Source: Camelus bactrianus (Eukaryota; Chordata; Mammalia; Artiodactyla; Camelidae). Taken from it: a DNA stretch of 64,000 nt. This document shows positions 11,182 to 23,768 of the stretch, one piece after another. The notes under the pieces are model-generated. The model worked only from the letters and a program-made list of their open reading frames with translations. It was not told the DNA's origin and did no database searches. The stretch covers positions 153,666,201 through 153,730,200 of the forward strand of contig NC_133541.1 in the NCBI RefSeq assembly GCF_048773025.1, in the 5' to 3' direction. The translations under genes were made by a program, and so were the position numbers. Each line of letters starts with the position of its first letter. Within the stretch, counting starts at the first letter, position 1.

Positions 11182-14100
11182 TTGGTGCATGTTCTATCCA
11201 ATAGATATCTCATTTTCATAGACACCTTCACCGTAACATTCCGTGTTCCGAAAACGGTCCATGCACCACGGATTCAACAAATATTCACTGCTGAGTTCTT
11301 AGCATGTGAATTACACATCTTTAAATACCCATTGAAGACACATTGTCACCTTAAAACATTTACTCAGATTTTGCAGCATTTTCATAACACCAGTTTCCAA
11401 ACTGAGGCAGATTTTTCAGTAAAATGCTCCCGGAGCATGTTCTAACCAATAGATATGAAATTTACATAGTTTGCCTCACCGTGAAAGTCCATGTTCCGAA
11501 CGCGCTACATGCATCACGGATTTTACATACATTCTTAATGAGTTGTGCACATGTGTGTTACAAAACTTTCATCCACCATACAAGGCATATTGACACCTAG
11601 AAACATTAACACTGAGTTCACAGGCATTTCCTAATAGCAGTTTCGAAAATCAGGCAGTATTCAAAGTAAAAAACTGCTGGAGCGTGTTCTACCCAATAGA
11701 TATGTAAATTACATAGATTATCCCGCTGTGAAATTACGTGTTTCAAACATGCAACATGCAGAAAAGTTTCGACAAAAATACACTACAGAGTTGCTTGCAT
11801 GTGGATTACAGGTCTTTCTCACTATAGAAGGCATATAGATGCTTAGAAGTATTTTCTGTGATTTCACAGAGTTTTCCAAATGCCAGTTTCGAAAATGAGA
11901 CAGATTTCACGGCAAAAACCTCTTGGAGCGGGTTCTAACCAATAGGCATGTAATTTACATGGATTCGCTCACCATCAAATTCCATGTTCCGAACACGCTA
12001 CATGAATCTTGGGTGTGACAATTATTCAGTACAGAGTTGTTAGCGAGTGGATTACAGCACTTTCATCCACCATACAAACATTACTGACACTTTGAAGAAT
12101 TTTCTCAGATTTCACACTTTAGTTTGAAAGCCAGTATTGAAAATGAGGCAGATTTGGCAGAAAAATTCTCTTGGAGCCAGTTGTACCCAAAAGATAGGTA
12201 ATTTCTCTACTTCCAATTACCGTGACATTCTGTGTTCTGAACACGTTACATGCACCACGGATTCAACAAACATTCTTTAATGAGTTGTGAACATGTGTAT
12301 TAACGTACTTTAATCCACCTTGCAGTGCATATTTATACATAGAAATTTAATTCTGATTTAGTAGTATTCTCCTAAAGTCAGTCTCTAAAATCATGCAGTT
12401 TCCACAGAAAAATCCTCTTGGAGCGAGCTCTACCCAATAGACATGCAATTTACATAGAAAAAGTCATCGTGAAATTCCGTGTTCTGAAAAAGCTACATGC
12501 ATCCCGGATTCGACTAATATTCACTACACAGTTGTTAGCATATGTATTACCGAACTTTCATTCAACATAAAAGCCATGTTGACAATTTGAAGCATTTTCT
12601 CACATTTCGAAAATTTTTCCTAATGCCAGTTTTGAAAAGGAGGCAGATTCGCAGAAAAATACTCGTGGAGCGAGTACTTACCAATTGAAATGTAATTTAC
12701 ATAGTTTCCCTCACAGTGACATTCCATTTTCCGAACACGTTACAAGCATCAAAGTTTCAACAAACTTTCTCGAATGAGTTGTGAACATGTAGATTACAGA
12801 ACTTTCATCCACCATACATGGCATATTTACAAGTAGAAACATTAACTCTGAATTTGCAGCTTTTTCCTAATGCCAGTTTGGAAAAACAGGCCGTTTTCTC
12901 AGTGAAAAATATTTGTAGCGAATTCTAACCAATAGGTGTGTAATTTACATAGATTCCATCGCCGGGATTTTCCGTGATACGATCCCACTGCATGCATAAT
13001 GCTTTCTAAAAATATTCACCACAGATTTGTTTGCATGTGCTTTTACGACCTTGCATCACAATACAAGGCATATTGACACTTTGAAGCATTTTCTCTGACT
13101 TTGCAGAGATTTTCAAATGCCAGGTTCAAAAGTGAGGCAGATTTCTCAGAAAAAACTCTTAGATCAAATTCTACCCAAAAGATATATATTTCACATAGAT
13201 TCGATTACCGTGATATTCAGTGTTCCGAACACACTTCACGTATCTTTCATTCGACAAATATTCACATAAGAGTAGTTAGCATGCAGATTACCGAACTATC
13301 ATCCACCATAAAAGGCAGATGTATACCGAGAATCTAGTAGTCTTGGTTCGCAGGTTTTCCTAACGCCAGTTTCGAAAATCAGGCCGATTTCTCAGGAAAA
13401 ACCTCTTGGAGTGATTTCTAACCAAGGGAAATGTAATTTACATAAATTCCCTGGCCTTGAAATTCCGTGTTCCGAACAAGTTACATGCAGAAAGGATTCG
13501 GGATATATTCACTACAAATTTGTTAGCATGTGGATTACCGAACTTTCATCACAATACATTGAATATTGATTCTTAGAAGTATTTTCTCAGATTTTGCAGC
13601 GTTTTCTAAACGCCAGGTTCAAAAATGACGAAGTTTTCACAGAAAAACTCTCTCGGAGCGAATTCTACCCAATACAGAAGTAATTTATATTGTTTCAATA
13701 ACCGTGAAATTCCACGTTCTGAACACGCTACATGCATCACGGATTAGAAAAAGATTCTTTAATATGTTGTGAATATGTGGATTACTGAACTTTCTTGCAA
13801 CATAATGACACACTTACACCTGCAAATATTTACTCCCTTTTTGCAGCTTTTTCCAAATTTCAGATTCGATAATCATGCAATTTTCGCAGAAAAATTCTCT
13901 TCTAGCTCGTACCACTCAATAGAATTGTAATTTACATAATTTCATTACCGTGAAATTCCTTTTTCCAAAAGCGCTACATGAATCACGGTTTAAAAAATAA
14001 TTACTACACGGTTATTAACATGTGGAGTATCGGACCTTCATTCACCAGTCAAGGCATATTGACACTTAGAAGCATTTTCTCAGATTTCACAGGGTTCTCC

Positions 14101-14635
14101 TAATGGCAGTTTTCAAAATGAGGCACATTTCGCAGAAAAATCCTCTTCAATCGAGTTCTACCCAATAGACATGTAACTTACATTGTTACCTTCACTATGA
14201 CATTCCGTATTCCGAACACTTTACATGCATGACGAGTTCGACAAACATTCTTTAATGAGTGTGGGCATGTGGATTACCGAACTTTCATCCACCATACAAG
14301 GCATATTTACACCTAGAAATAGTTATTCTGATTTCACAGGTTTTACTTAACATCCAGATTCGAAAATCATGAACTTTTCACAGAAACATACAATTCAAGT
14401 TAGTTCTATCCAGCAGAATTGTTATTTTCAGAGATTCACTCACCGAGACATTCCGTGTTCTGAAAACGTTACATTCCTCACGGCTTCGACAAACATTATT
14501 TAATGACCGTGAGCATGTGGATTACCGATTTTTCAACCACAATACAAGGCATATTTACACCTAGAAACATTTACATTTTGCAGGTTTTCATAACGTCATT
14601 TATGTAAATCAGGCAGTTTCCACAGAAAAATTCTC
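11182..14635 (+). repeat. HOR unit, 14 monomers
   Basis: Order m1 to m14. It shares private m10 variants with the preceding unit (AACAAGTTACATGCAGAAAGG), suggesting the two are neighbours by descent. Elsewhere it differs from that unit at scattered single bases, many of them at CpG sites. Confidence 0.91.
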
Positions 14636-17600
14636 TTGGTGCATGTTCTATCCAATAGACATCTCATTTTTATACATACCTTCACCGTAATATTCCGTGT
14701 TTCGAAAACGGTCCATGCACCACGGATTCAACAAATATACACTGCTGAGATCTTAGCATGTGAATTAGACATCTTTAAAAACCCATTGAAGACATATTGT
14801 CACCTTAAAGATTTTAGGCAGATTTTGCAGCGTTTTCATAACACCAGTTTCCAAAATGAGGCAGATTTTCAGTAAAATGCTCCTGGAGCGTGTTCTAACC
14901 AATAGATATGTAATTTACATAGTTTGCCTCACCGTGACAGTCCATGTTCCGAACACGCTGCATGCATCACCGATTTTACATACATTCTTAATGAGTTGTG
15001 TACATGTGTGTTACAATACTTTCATACACCATACAGGGCATATTGACACATAGAAACATTAACACTGAGTTCGCAGACATTTCCTTATAGCAGTTTCGAA
15101 AATCAGGCAGTTTTCAAACGAAAAAACTGTTGGAGCGTGTTCTACCCAATAGATATGTAAATTACATAGATTCTCCCGCTGTAAAATTGCGTGTTTTGAA
15201 CATGCTACATTCAGAAAAGCCTCGACAAAAATACACTACAGAGTTGTTTGCATGTGGATTACAGGACTTTCTCACTATAGAAAGCATATAGATGCTTAGA
15301 AGCATTTTCTTTGATTTCACAGAGATTTCCAAATGCCAGTTTCGAAAATGAGGCAGATTTCACGGCAAAAAACCTCTTGGAGCGAGTTCTAATAGACATG
15401 TAATTTACATGGATTCGCTCACCATCAATTTCCATGTTCCAAACCCGCTACATGCATCTTGGATGTGACATATATTCACTACAGAGTTGTTAGCAAGTGG
15501 ATTAGAGCACTTTCATCCACCATAAAACCTTACTGACACTTTGGAGAATTTTCTCAGATTTCACACGTTAGTTTGAACGCCAGTTTTGAAAATCAGGCAG
15601 ATTTGGCAGAAAAATGCTCTTGGAACCATTTCTACCCTAAAGATAGGTAATTTTCCTACTTCCAATCACCGTGACATTCTGTGTTCTGAACACGTTACAT
15701 GCACCACGGATTCAACAAACATTCTTTAATGAGTTGTGAACATGTGTATTAACGTACTTTAATCCACCTTACAGTGCATATTTATACATAGAAATTTTAT
15801 TCTGATTTAGTAGTATTCTCCTAATGTCAGTCTCTAAAATCATGCAGTTTCCACAGAAAAATCCTCTTGGAGCGAGTTCTACCCAATAGACATGCAATTT
15901 ACATAGAACCCGTCATCGTGAAATTCCGTGTTCCGAAAAAGCTACATGCATCACGGATTCGACAAATATTCACTACAGAGTTGTTAGCACTAGGATTACC
16001 GAACTTTCATCCACCATAAAAGCCATGTTGACAATTTGAAGCATTTTCTCACATTTCGAAAGTTTTTCCTAATGCCAGTTTTGAAAAGGAGGCAGATTCG
16101 CAGAAAAATTCTCGTGGTGCGATTACTTCCCAATAGAAATGTAATTTACATAGTTTCCCTCACAGTGACATTCCAATTTCCGAACACGCTACATGCATCA
16201 AGGTTTCAACAAACTTTCTGTAATGAGTTGTGAACATGTAGATTACAGAACTTTCATCCACCATACATGGCATATTTACAAGTAGAAACATTAACTCTGA
16301 ATTTGCAGCTTTTTCCTAATGCCAGTTTGGAAAAACAGGCCGTTTTCTCAGTGAAAAATATTTGTAGCGAATTCTAACCAATAGGTGTGTAATTTACATA
16401 GATTCCATCGCCGGGATTTTCCGTGATACGATCACACTGCATGCATAATGCTTTCTAAAAATATTCACCACAGATTTGTTTGCATGTGGTTTTACGATCT
16501 TGCATCACAATAAAATGCATATAGACACTTTGAAGCATTTTCTTTGACTTTGCATAGATTTTCAAACGCCAGGTTCAAAAATGAGGCAGATTTCTCAGAA
16601 AAAACTCTTAGAGCAAATTCTACCCAAGAGACATGTATTTTACATAGATTCGCTCACCGTGATATTCTGTGTTCCGAACACACTTCACGTATCTCGGATT
16701 CGACAAATATTCACGAAAGAGTAGTTAGCATGCGGATTACCGAACTTTCATCCACCATAAAAGCCATGTTGACAATTTGAAGCATTTTCTCACATTTTGA
16801 AAATTTTTCCTAATGCCAGTTTTGAAAAGGAGGCAGATCGCAGAATAATTCTCGTGGAGCGAGTACTTCCCAATAGAAAAGTAATTTACATAGTTTCCCT
16901 CACATTGACATTCCATTTTCTGAACACATTACATGAATCAAGGTTTCAACAAACTTTCTGGAATGAGTTGTGAACATGTAGATTACCGAAATTTCATCCA
17001 CCGTAAAAGGCAGATGTACACCGAGAATCTAGTAATCTGGTTTCGCAGGTTTTTCCTAACGCCAGATTCGAAAATCAGGGCGATTTCTCAGGAAAAATCT
17101 CTTGGAGTGATTTCTAACCAAGGGAAATGTAATTTACATAAATTCCCTGGCGATGAAATTCCGTGTTCCGAACATGTTACATGCATAAAGTATTCGACAA
17201 ATATTCACTACAAATTTGTTAGCATGTGGATTACCGAACTTTCATCACAATACATTGAATATTGATTCTTAGAAGTATTTTCTCAGATTTTGCAGCGTTT
17301 TCTATACGCCAGGTTCAAAAATGACGAAGTTTTCACAGAAAAACTCTCTCGGAGCGAGTTCTACCCAATAGAGAAGTCATTTACATTGTTACAATCACCG
17401 TGAATTTCCACGTTCTGAACACGGTACATGCATCACGGATTAGAAAAAGATTCTTTAATATGTTGTGAATATGTGGATTACTGAACTTTCTTGCAACATA
17501 ATGGCACACTTACACCTGCAAATATTTACTCCCTTTTTGCAGCTTTTTCCAAGCTTCAGATTCGATAATCATGCAATTTTCGCAGAAAAATTCTCTTCTA

Positions 17601-18334
17601 GCTCGTTCTACTCAATAGAATTGTAATTTTCATAGATTCATTACCGTGAAATTCCGTTTTCCAAAAGCGCTACATGAATCACGGTTTAAAAAATAATTAC
17701 TACACTGTTATTAACATGTGGATTACCGGACTTTCATTCACCATTCAAGGCATATTGACACTTAGAAGCATTTTCTCAGATTTCACAGTGTTCTCCTAAT
17801 GGCAGTTTTGTAAATGAGGCACATTTCGCAGAAAAATTCTCTTCAAGCGAGTTCTACCAATAGACATGTAACTTATATTGTTACCTTCACTATGACATTC
17901 CGTATTCCGAACACTTTACATGCATCACGAGTTCGACAAAAATTCTTTAATGAGTGTGAGCATGTGGATTACCGAACTTTCATCCACCATACAAGGCATA
18001 TTTACACCTAGAAGTTGTTATTCTGATTTCGCAGGTTTTACCTAACATCCAGATTAGAAAATCATGAACTTTTCACAGAAACATTCAATTCAAGCGAGTT
18101 CTATCCAGCAGAATTGTTATTTTCAGAGCTTCACTCTCCGAGACATTCCGTGTTCCGAAAACTTTACATTAATCATGGCTTCGACAAACATTATTTAATG
18201 ACCGTGAGCATGTGGATTACCGATTTTTCAATCACAATACAAGGCATATTTACACCTAGAAACATTTGCTTACATGTCGCAGGTTTTCCTAACGTCAGTT
18301 ATGAAAATCAGGCAGTTTTCGCAGAAAAATTCTC
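14636..18334 (+). repeat. HOR unit, 15 monomers (extra m7 between m9 and m10)
   Basis: Order: m1 to m9, an additional m7/m9 hybrid monomer, m10 to m14. The m4 copy has lost 5 bp (GTTCTAATAGAC), as in the following unit. This is the last unit with m11 to m13 before the first deletion-bearing unit. Confidence 0.86.
16854..17101 (+). repeat. Extra m7 monomer with an m9 end
   Basis: It follows a complete m9 whose exit has switched to GCCATGTTGAC (near 16763). It starts as m7 (GTGGAGCGAGTACTTCC, CCCTCACATTGACATTCC, ATCAAGGTTTCAAC) and ends as m9 (AAAAGGCAGATGTACACCG). It is the reciprocal type of event to the extra m9 at 5502, using the same shared CCACCATAAAAG-type junction. Confidence 0.8.
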
Positions 18335-21051
18335 TTGGTGCATGTTCTATCCAATAGACATCTCATTTTCTCATATAAGTTCACCGTAACATTCCGTGTT
18401 CCAAAAACGATCCATGCACCACGGATTCCACAAATATTCACTGCTGAGTTCTTAGCATGTGAATTACACATCTTTAATAACCCATTGAAGACATATTGTC
18501 ACCTTAAAGCATTTACTCACATTTTGCAGCGTTTTCATAACACCAGTTTCCAAACTGAGGCAGATTTTTCAGTAAAATTCTCCTGGAGCGTGTTCTAACC
18601 AATAGATATGTAATTTACACAGTTTGCCTCACCGTGACAGTCCATGCTCCGAACGCGCTGCATGCATCACCGATTTTACATACATTCTTAATGAGTTGTG
18701 TACATGTGTATTACGAAACTTTCATCCACCATACAAGGCATATTGACACATAGAAACATTAACACTGAGTTCGCAGATATTTCCTTATAGCAGTTTCGAA
18801 AATCAGGCAGTTTTTAAATGAAAAAACTGTTGGAGAGTGTTCTACCCAATACATATGTAAATTAAATAGATTCTCCCGCTGTAAAATTACGTGTTTTGAA
18901 CATTCTACATGCAGAAAAGCCTCGACAAAAATACACTACAGAGTTGTTTGCATGTGGATTACAGGACTTTCTCACTATAGAAAGCATATAGATGCTTAGA
19001 AGCATTTTCTGTGATTTCACAGACTTTTCCAAATGCCAGTTTCGAAAATGAGGCAGATTTCACGGCAAAAACCTCTTGGAGCGAGTTCTAATAGACATGT
19101 GATTTACATGGATTCGCTCACCATCAATTTCCATGTACCGAACAAGCTACATGCATCTTGGATGTGACAAATATTCACTACAGAGTTGTTAGCAAGTGGA
19201 TTACAGCACTTTCACCCACCATACAAGCCTTACTGACAGTTTGAAGAATTTTCTCAGATTTCAAACGTTAGTTTGAACGCCAGTTTTGAAAATGAGCCAG
19301 ATTTGGCAGAAAAATGCTCTTGGAGCCAGTTCTACCCAAAAGATAGGTAATTTCCCTACTTCCAATCACCGTGACATTCTGTGTTCTGAACACGTTACAT
19401 GCACCACGGATTCAACAAACATTCTTTAATGAGTTGTGAACATGTGTATTAACGTACTTTAATCCACCCTACAGTGCATATTTATACATAGAAATTTTAT
19501 TCTGATTTAGTAGTGTTCTCCTTATGTCAGTCTCTAAAATCATGCAGTTTCCACAGAAAAATCCTCTTGGAGCGAGTTCTACACAACAGACATGCAATTT
19601 ACATAGAACCCGTCATCGTGAAATTCCGTGTTCCGAAAAAGCTACATGCATCACGGATTCGACAAATATTCACTACAGAGTTGTTAGCATGATGTTTACC
19701 GAACTTTCATCCACCATAAAAGCCATGTTGACAATTTGAAGCATTTTCTCACATTTCAAAAGTTTTTCCTAATGCCAGTTTTGAAAAGGAGGCAGATTCA
19801 CAGAAAAATCCTCGTGGAGCGAGTACTTCCTAATAGAAATGTAATTTACATAGTTTCCCTCACAGTGACATTCCATTTTCCGAACACGCTACATGCATCA
19901 AGGTTTCAACAAACTTTCTCGGATGAGTTGTGAACATGTAGATTACAGAACTTTCATCCACCATACATGGCATATTTACATCTAGAAACATTAACTCTGA
20001 ATTTGCAGCTTTTTCCTAATGCCAGTTTGGAAAATCAGGCCGTTTTCGCAGGGAAAAATTTTTGGAGCGAATTCTAACCAATAGGTTTATAATTTACATA
20101 GATTATAATGCGGGGATTTTCCGTGATACGATCCCAATGCATGCATAACGATTTCTTAATATATTCACCACAGATTTGTTTGTATGTGGTTTTACGATCT
20201 TGCATCACAATACAAGGCATATTGACACTTTGAAGCATTTTCTCTGATTTTGCAGAGATTTTCAAACGCCAGTTTCAAAAATGAGGCAGATTTCTCAGAA
20301 AAAACTCTTAGAGCAAATTCTACCCAAGAGAAATTTATTTTAAATAGATACGCTCACCGTGATATTCTGTGTTCCGAACACACTTCATGTAAGTCGGATT
20401 CGACAAATATTCTCTACAGACTAGTTAGCATGCGGATTACCGAACTGTCATCCACCATAAAAGGAAGATGTACACCGAGAATCTAGTAATCTGGGTTCGC
20501 AGGTTTTTCCTAACGCCAGTATCGAAAATCAGGCATATTTCTCAGGAAAAAACTCTTGGAGTGATTTCTAACCAAGGGAAATGTAATTTACTTAAATTCC
20601 CTGGCCGTGAAATTCCGTGTTCCGAACATGTTACATGCATAAATGACTCGACACATATTCACTACCAATTTGTTTGCATGTGGATTACCGGACTTTCATC
20701 CACCATACAAGGCATATTTACACCTAGAAGTAGTTATTCTGATTTCACAGGTTTTTCCTAACCTCCAGTTTCGAAAATCATGAAATTTTCACAGAAACAT
20801 TCAATTCAAGCGAGTTCTAACCAGCAGAATTGTTATTTTCAGAGCTTCACTCACCGAGACATTCCGTGTTCCGAAAACATTACATTCATCACGGCTTCGA
20901 CAAACATTATTTAATGACCGTGAGCATGTTGATTACCGATTTTTCAACCACAATACAAGGCATATTTACACCTAGAAACATTTACTTACATTTCGCCGGT
21001 TTTCTAAAACGAAAGTTATGAAAATCAGTCAGTTTTCGCAGAAAAATTCTC
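18335..21051 (+). repeat. HOR unit, 11 monomers (m11 to m13 lost)
   Basis: Order: m1 to m9, m10/m13 hybrid, m14. It is the first unit in the window with the m11 to m13 deletion that characterises the right two thirds of the array. It retains the 5-bp m4 loss of its left neighbour, so the deleted form arose in, or recombined into, this lineage. Confidence 0.88.
20556..20804 (+). repeat. m10/m13 hybrid monomer (first occurrence)
   Basis: It starts as m10 (TTGGAGTGATTTCTAACC, AAGGGAAATG, CCTGGCCGTG) and ends as m13 (CATCCACCATACAAGGC, CACCTAGAAGTAGTTATTC). The switch lies within GCATGTGGATTACC and the following ACTTTCATC, which both parents share. The same structure occurs in every 11- and 7-monomer unit from here to the end. 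Confidence 0.87.
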
Positions 21052-23768
21052 TTGGTGCATGTTCTGTCCAATAGACATCTCATTTTCATAGGTACCTTCA
21101 CCGTAACATTCCGTGTTCCGAAAACGGTCCATGAACCACGGATTCAACAAATATTCACTTCTGAGTTCTTAGCATGTGAATTACACATCTTTAACAACCC
21201 GTTGAAGACATATTGCCACCTTAATGCTTTTACTCAGATTTCGCAGCGTTTTCATAACACCAGTTTCCAAACAGGCAGATTTTTCAGTAAAATGCTCCTG
21301 GAGTGTGTTCTAACCAATAGATATGTAATTTTATAGTTTGCGTCACCATGACAGTCCATTTTCCGAACGCGCTACACACATCACGGATTTGACAAACATT
21401 CTTAATGAGTTGTGTACATGTGTGTTACACAACTTTCATCCACCATACAAGGCATATTGACACCTAGAAACTTTAACACTGAGTTCGCAGATATTTCCTA
21501 AAAGCATTTTCGAAAATCACGCAGTTTTCAAAGGAAAAAACTTTTGGAGCCTGTTCTACCCAATAGATATGTAAATTTCATAGATTCTCCCGCTGTGAAA
21601 TTACGTGTTTCGAACATGCTACATGCAGAAAATATTCGACAAAAATACACTACAGAGTCGTTTGCATGTGGATTACAGGACTTTCTCACTATAGAAGGCA
21701 TATAGATGCTTAGAAGCATTTTCTGTGATTTCACAGAGTTTTCCAAACCCCAGTTTCGAAATTGAGGCCGATTTCACAGCAAACACCTCTTGGAGCGGGT
21801 TCTAACCAATAGACATGTAATTTACATGGATTCGCTCACCGTCAAATTCCGTGTTCCAAACACGCTAGATGCATCTCGGATGCGACAAATATTCACTACA
21901 GAGTGGTTAGTAAGTGAATGACAGCACTTTCATCCAGCATACAAGGCTTACTGACACTTTGAAGAATTTTCTCAGATTTCACACGTTAGTTTGAAAGACA
22001 GTTTTGAAAATGAGCCAGAATTGGCAGAAAAATGCTCTTGGAGGCATTTCTACCCAAAAGATAGGTAATTTCCCTACTTCCAATCACCGTGACATTCCAT
22101 GTTCTGAACACGTTACATGCACCACGGATTCAAAAAACATTCTTTAATGAGTTGTGTACATGTGTATTAACGAACTTTAATCCACCTTAGAGTGCATATT
22201 TATAAATAGAAATTTTATTCTGATTTAGTAGTATTCTCCTAATGTCAGTCTCTAAAATCATGCAGTTTCCACAGAAAAATCCTCTTGGAGCGAGTTCTAC
22301 CCAATAGACATGCAATTTACATAGAACCCGTCATCGTGAAATTCCGTGTACCGAAAAAGCTACATGCATCACGGATTCGACAAATATTCACTACAGAGTT
22401 GTTAGCATAAGGATTACCGAACTTTCATCCACCATAAAAGCCATGTTGACAATTTGAAGCATTTTCTCACATTTCGAAAGTTTTTCCTAATGCCAGTTTT
22501 GAAAAGGAGGCAGATTTAGCAGAAAAATCCTCGTTGAGCGAGTACTTCCTAATAGAAATGTAATTTAAATAGTTTCCCTCACAGTGACATTCCATTTTCC
22601 GAACACGCTACATGCATCAAGGTTTCAACAAACTTTCTCGAATGAGTTGTGAACATGTAGATTACAGAACTTTCATCCACCATATATGGCATATTTTCAA
22701 CTAGTAACATGAAATCTGAATTTGCAGCTTTTTCCTAATGCCAGTTTGGAAAATCAGGCCGTTTTCTCAGGGAAAAATTTTTGGAGCAAATTCTAACCAA
22801 TAGGTGTGTAATTTACATAGATTCCATCGCAGGGATTTTCCGTGATACGATCCCACTGCATGCATAACGCTTTCTAAAAATATTCACCACAGATTTATTT
22901 GCATGTGGTTTTATGATCTTGCATCACAATACTAGGCATATTGACACTTTGAATAATTTTCCCAGATTTTGCGGAGATTTTCAAACGCCAGGTTCAAAAA
23001 TGAGGCAGATTTCTCAGAAAAAACTCTTAGAGCAAATTCTACCCATGAGAAATTTATTTTACATAGATACGCTCACCGTGATATTCTGTGTTCCGAACAC
23101 ACTTCATGTAAGTCGGATTCGACAAATATTCTCTACAGACTAGTTAGCATGCGGATTACCGAACTATCATCCACCATAAAAGGCAGATGTACACCGGGTA
23201 TCTAGTAATCTGGGTTCGCAGGTTTTTCCTAACGCCAGTTTATAAAATCAGGCCGATTTCTCAGGAAAAAACTCTTGGAGTGATTTCTAACCAAGGGAAA
23301 TGTAATTTACATAAATTCCCTGGCCGTGAAATTCCGTGTTCCGAACATGTTACATGCATAAAGACTCGACAAATATTAACTACCAATTTGTTTGCATGTG
23401 GATTACCAGACTTTCATCCACCATAGAAGGCATATTTACACCTAGAAGTAGTTATTCTGATTTCACAGGTTTTTCCTAAACTCCAGTTTCGAAAATCATG
23501 AAATTTTCACAGAAACATTCAATTCAAGCGAGTTCTATCCAGCAGAATTGTTATTTTCAGAGCTTCACTCACCGAGACATTCTGTGTTCTGAAAACATTT
23601 CATTCATCACGGCTTCGACAAACATTATTTAATGACCGTGAGCATGTTGATTACCGATTTTTCAACCACAATACAAGGCATATTTACACATAGACACATT
23701 TACTTACATTTCGCCGGTTTTCCAAACGACAGTTACGAAAATCAGTCAGTTTTCACTGAAAAATTCTC
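21052..23768 (+). repeat. HOR unit, 11 monomers (m11 to m13 lost)
   Basis: Order: m1 to m9, m10/m13, m14. Its m2 carries the three-base-shorter AAACAGGCAG form, the first occurrence of that allele in the window. The m9 copy has the later-type ACTTCATGTAAGTCGG. Confidence 0.88.

Noticed and set aside
20250-20486. Recurrent frames of 60 to 120 codons with similar peptides in nearly every monomer
   Set aside because: They recur only because the DNA recurs. The 247-bp period is not a multiple of three, every frame is stopped within about one monomer, many rely on non-ATG starts, and changes between copies do not favour synonymous positions as far as I can see.
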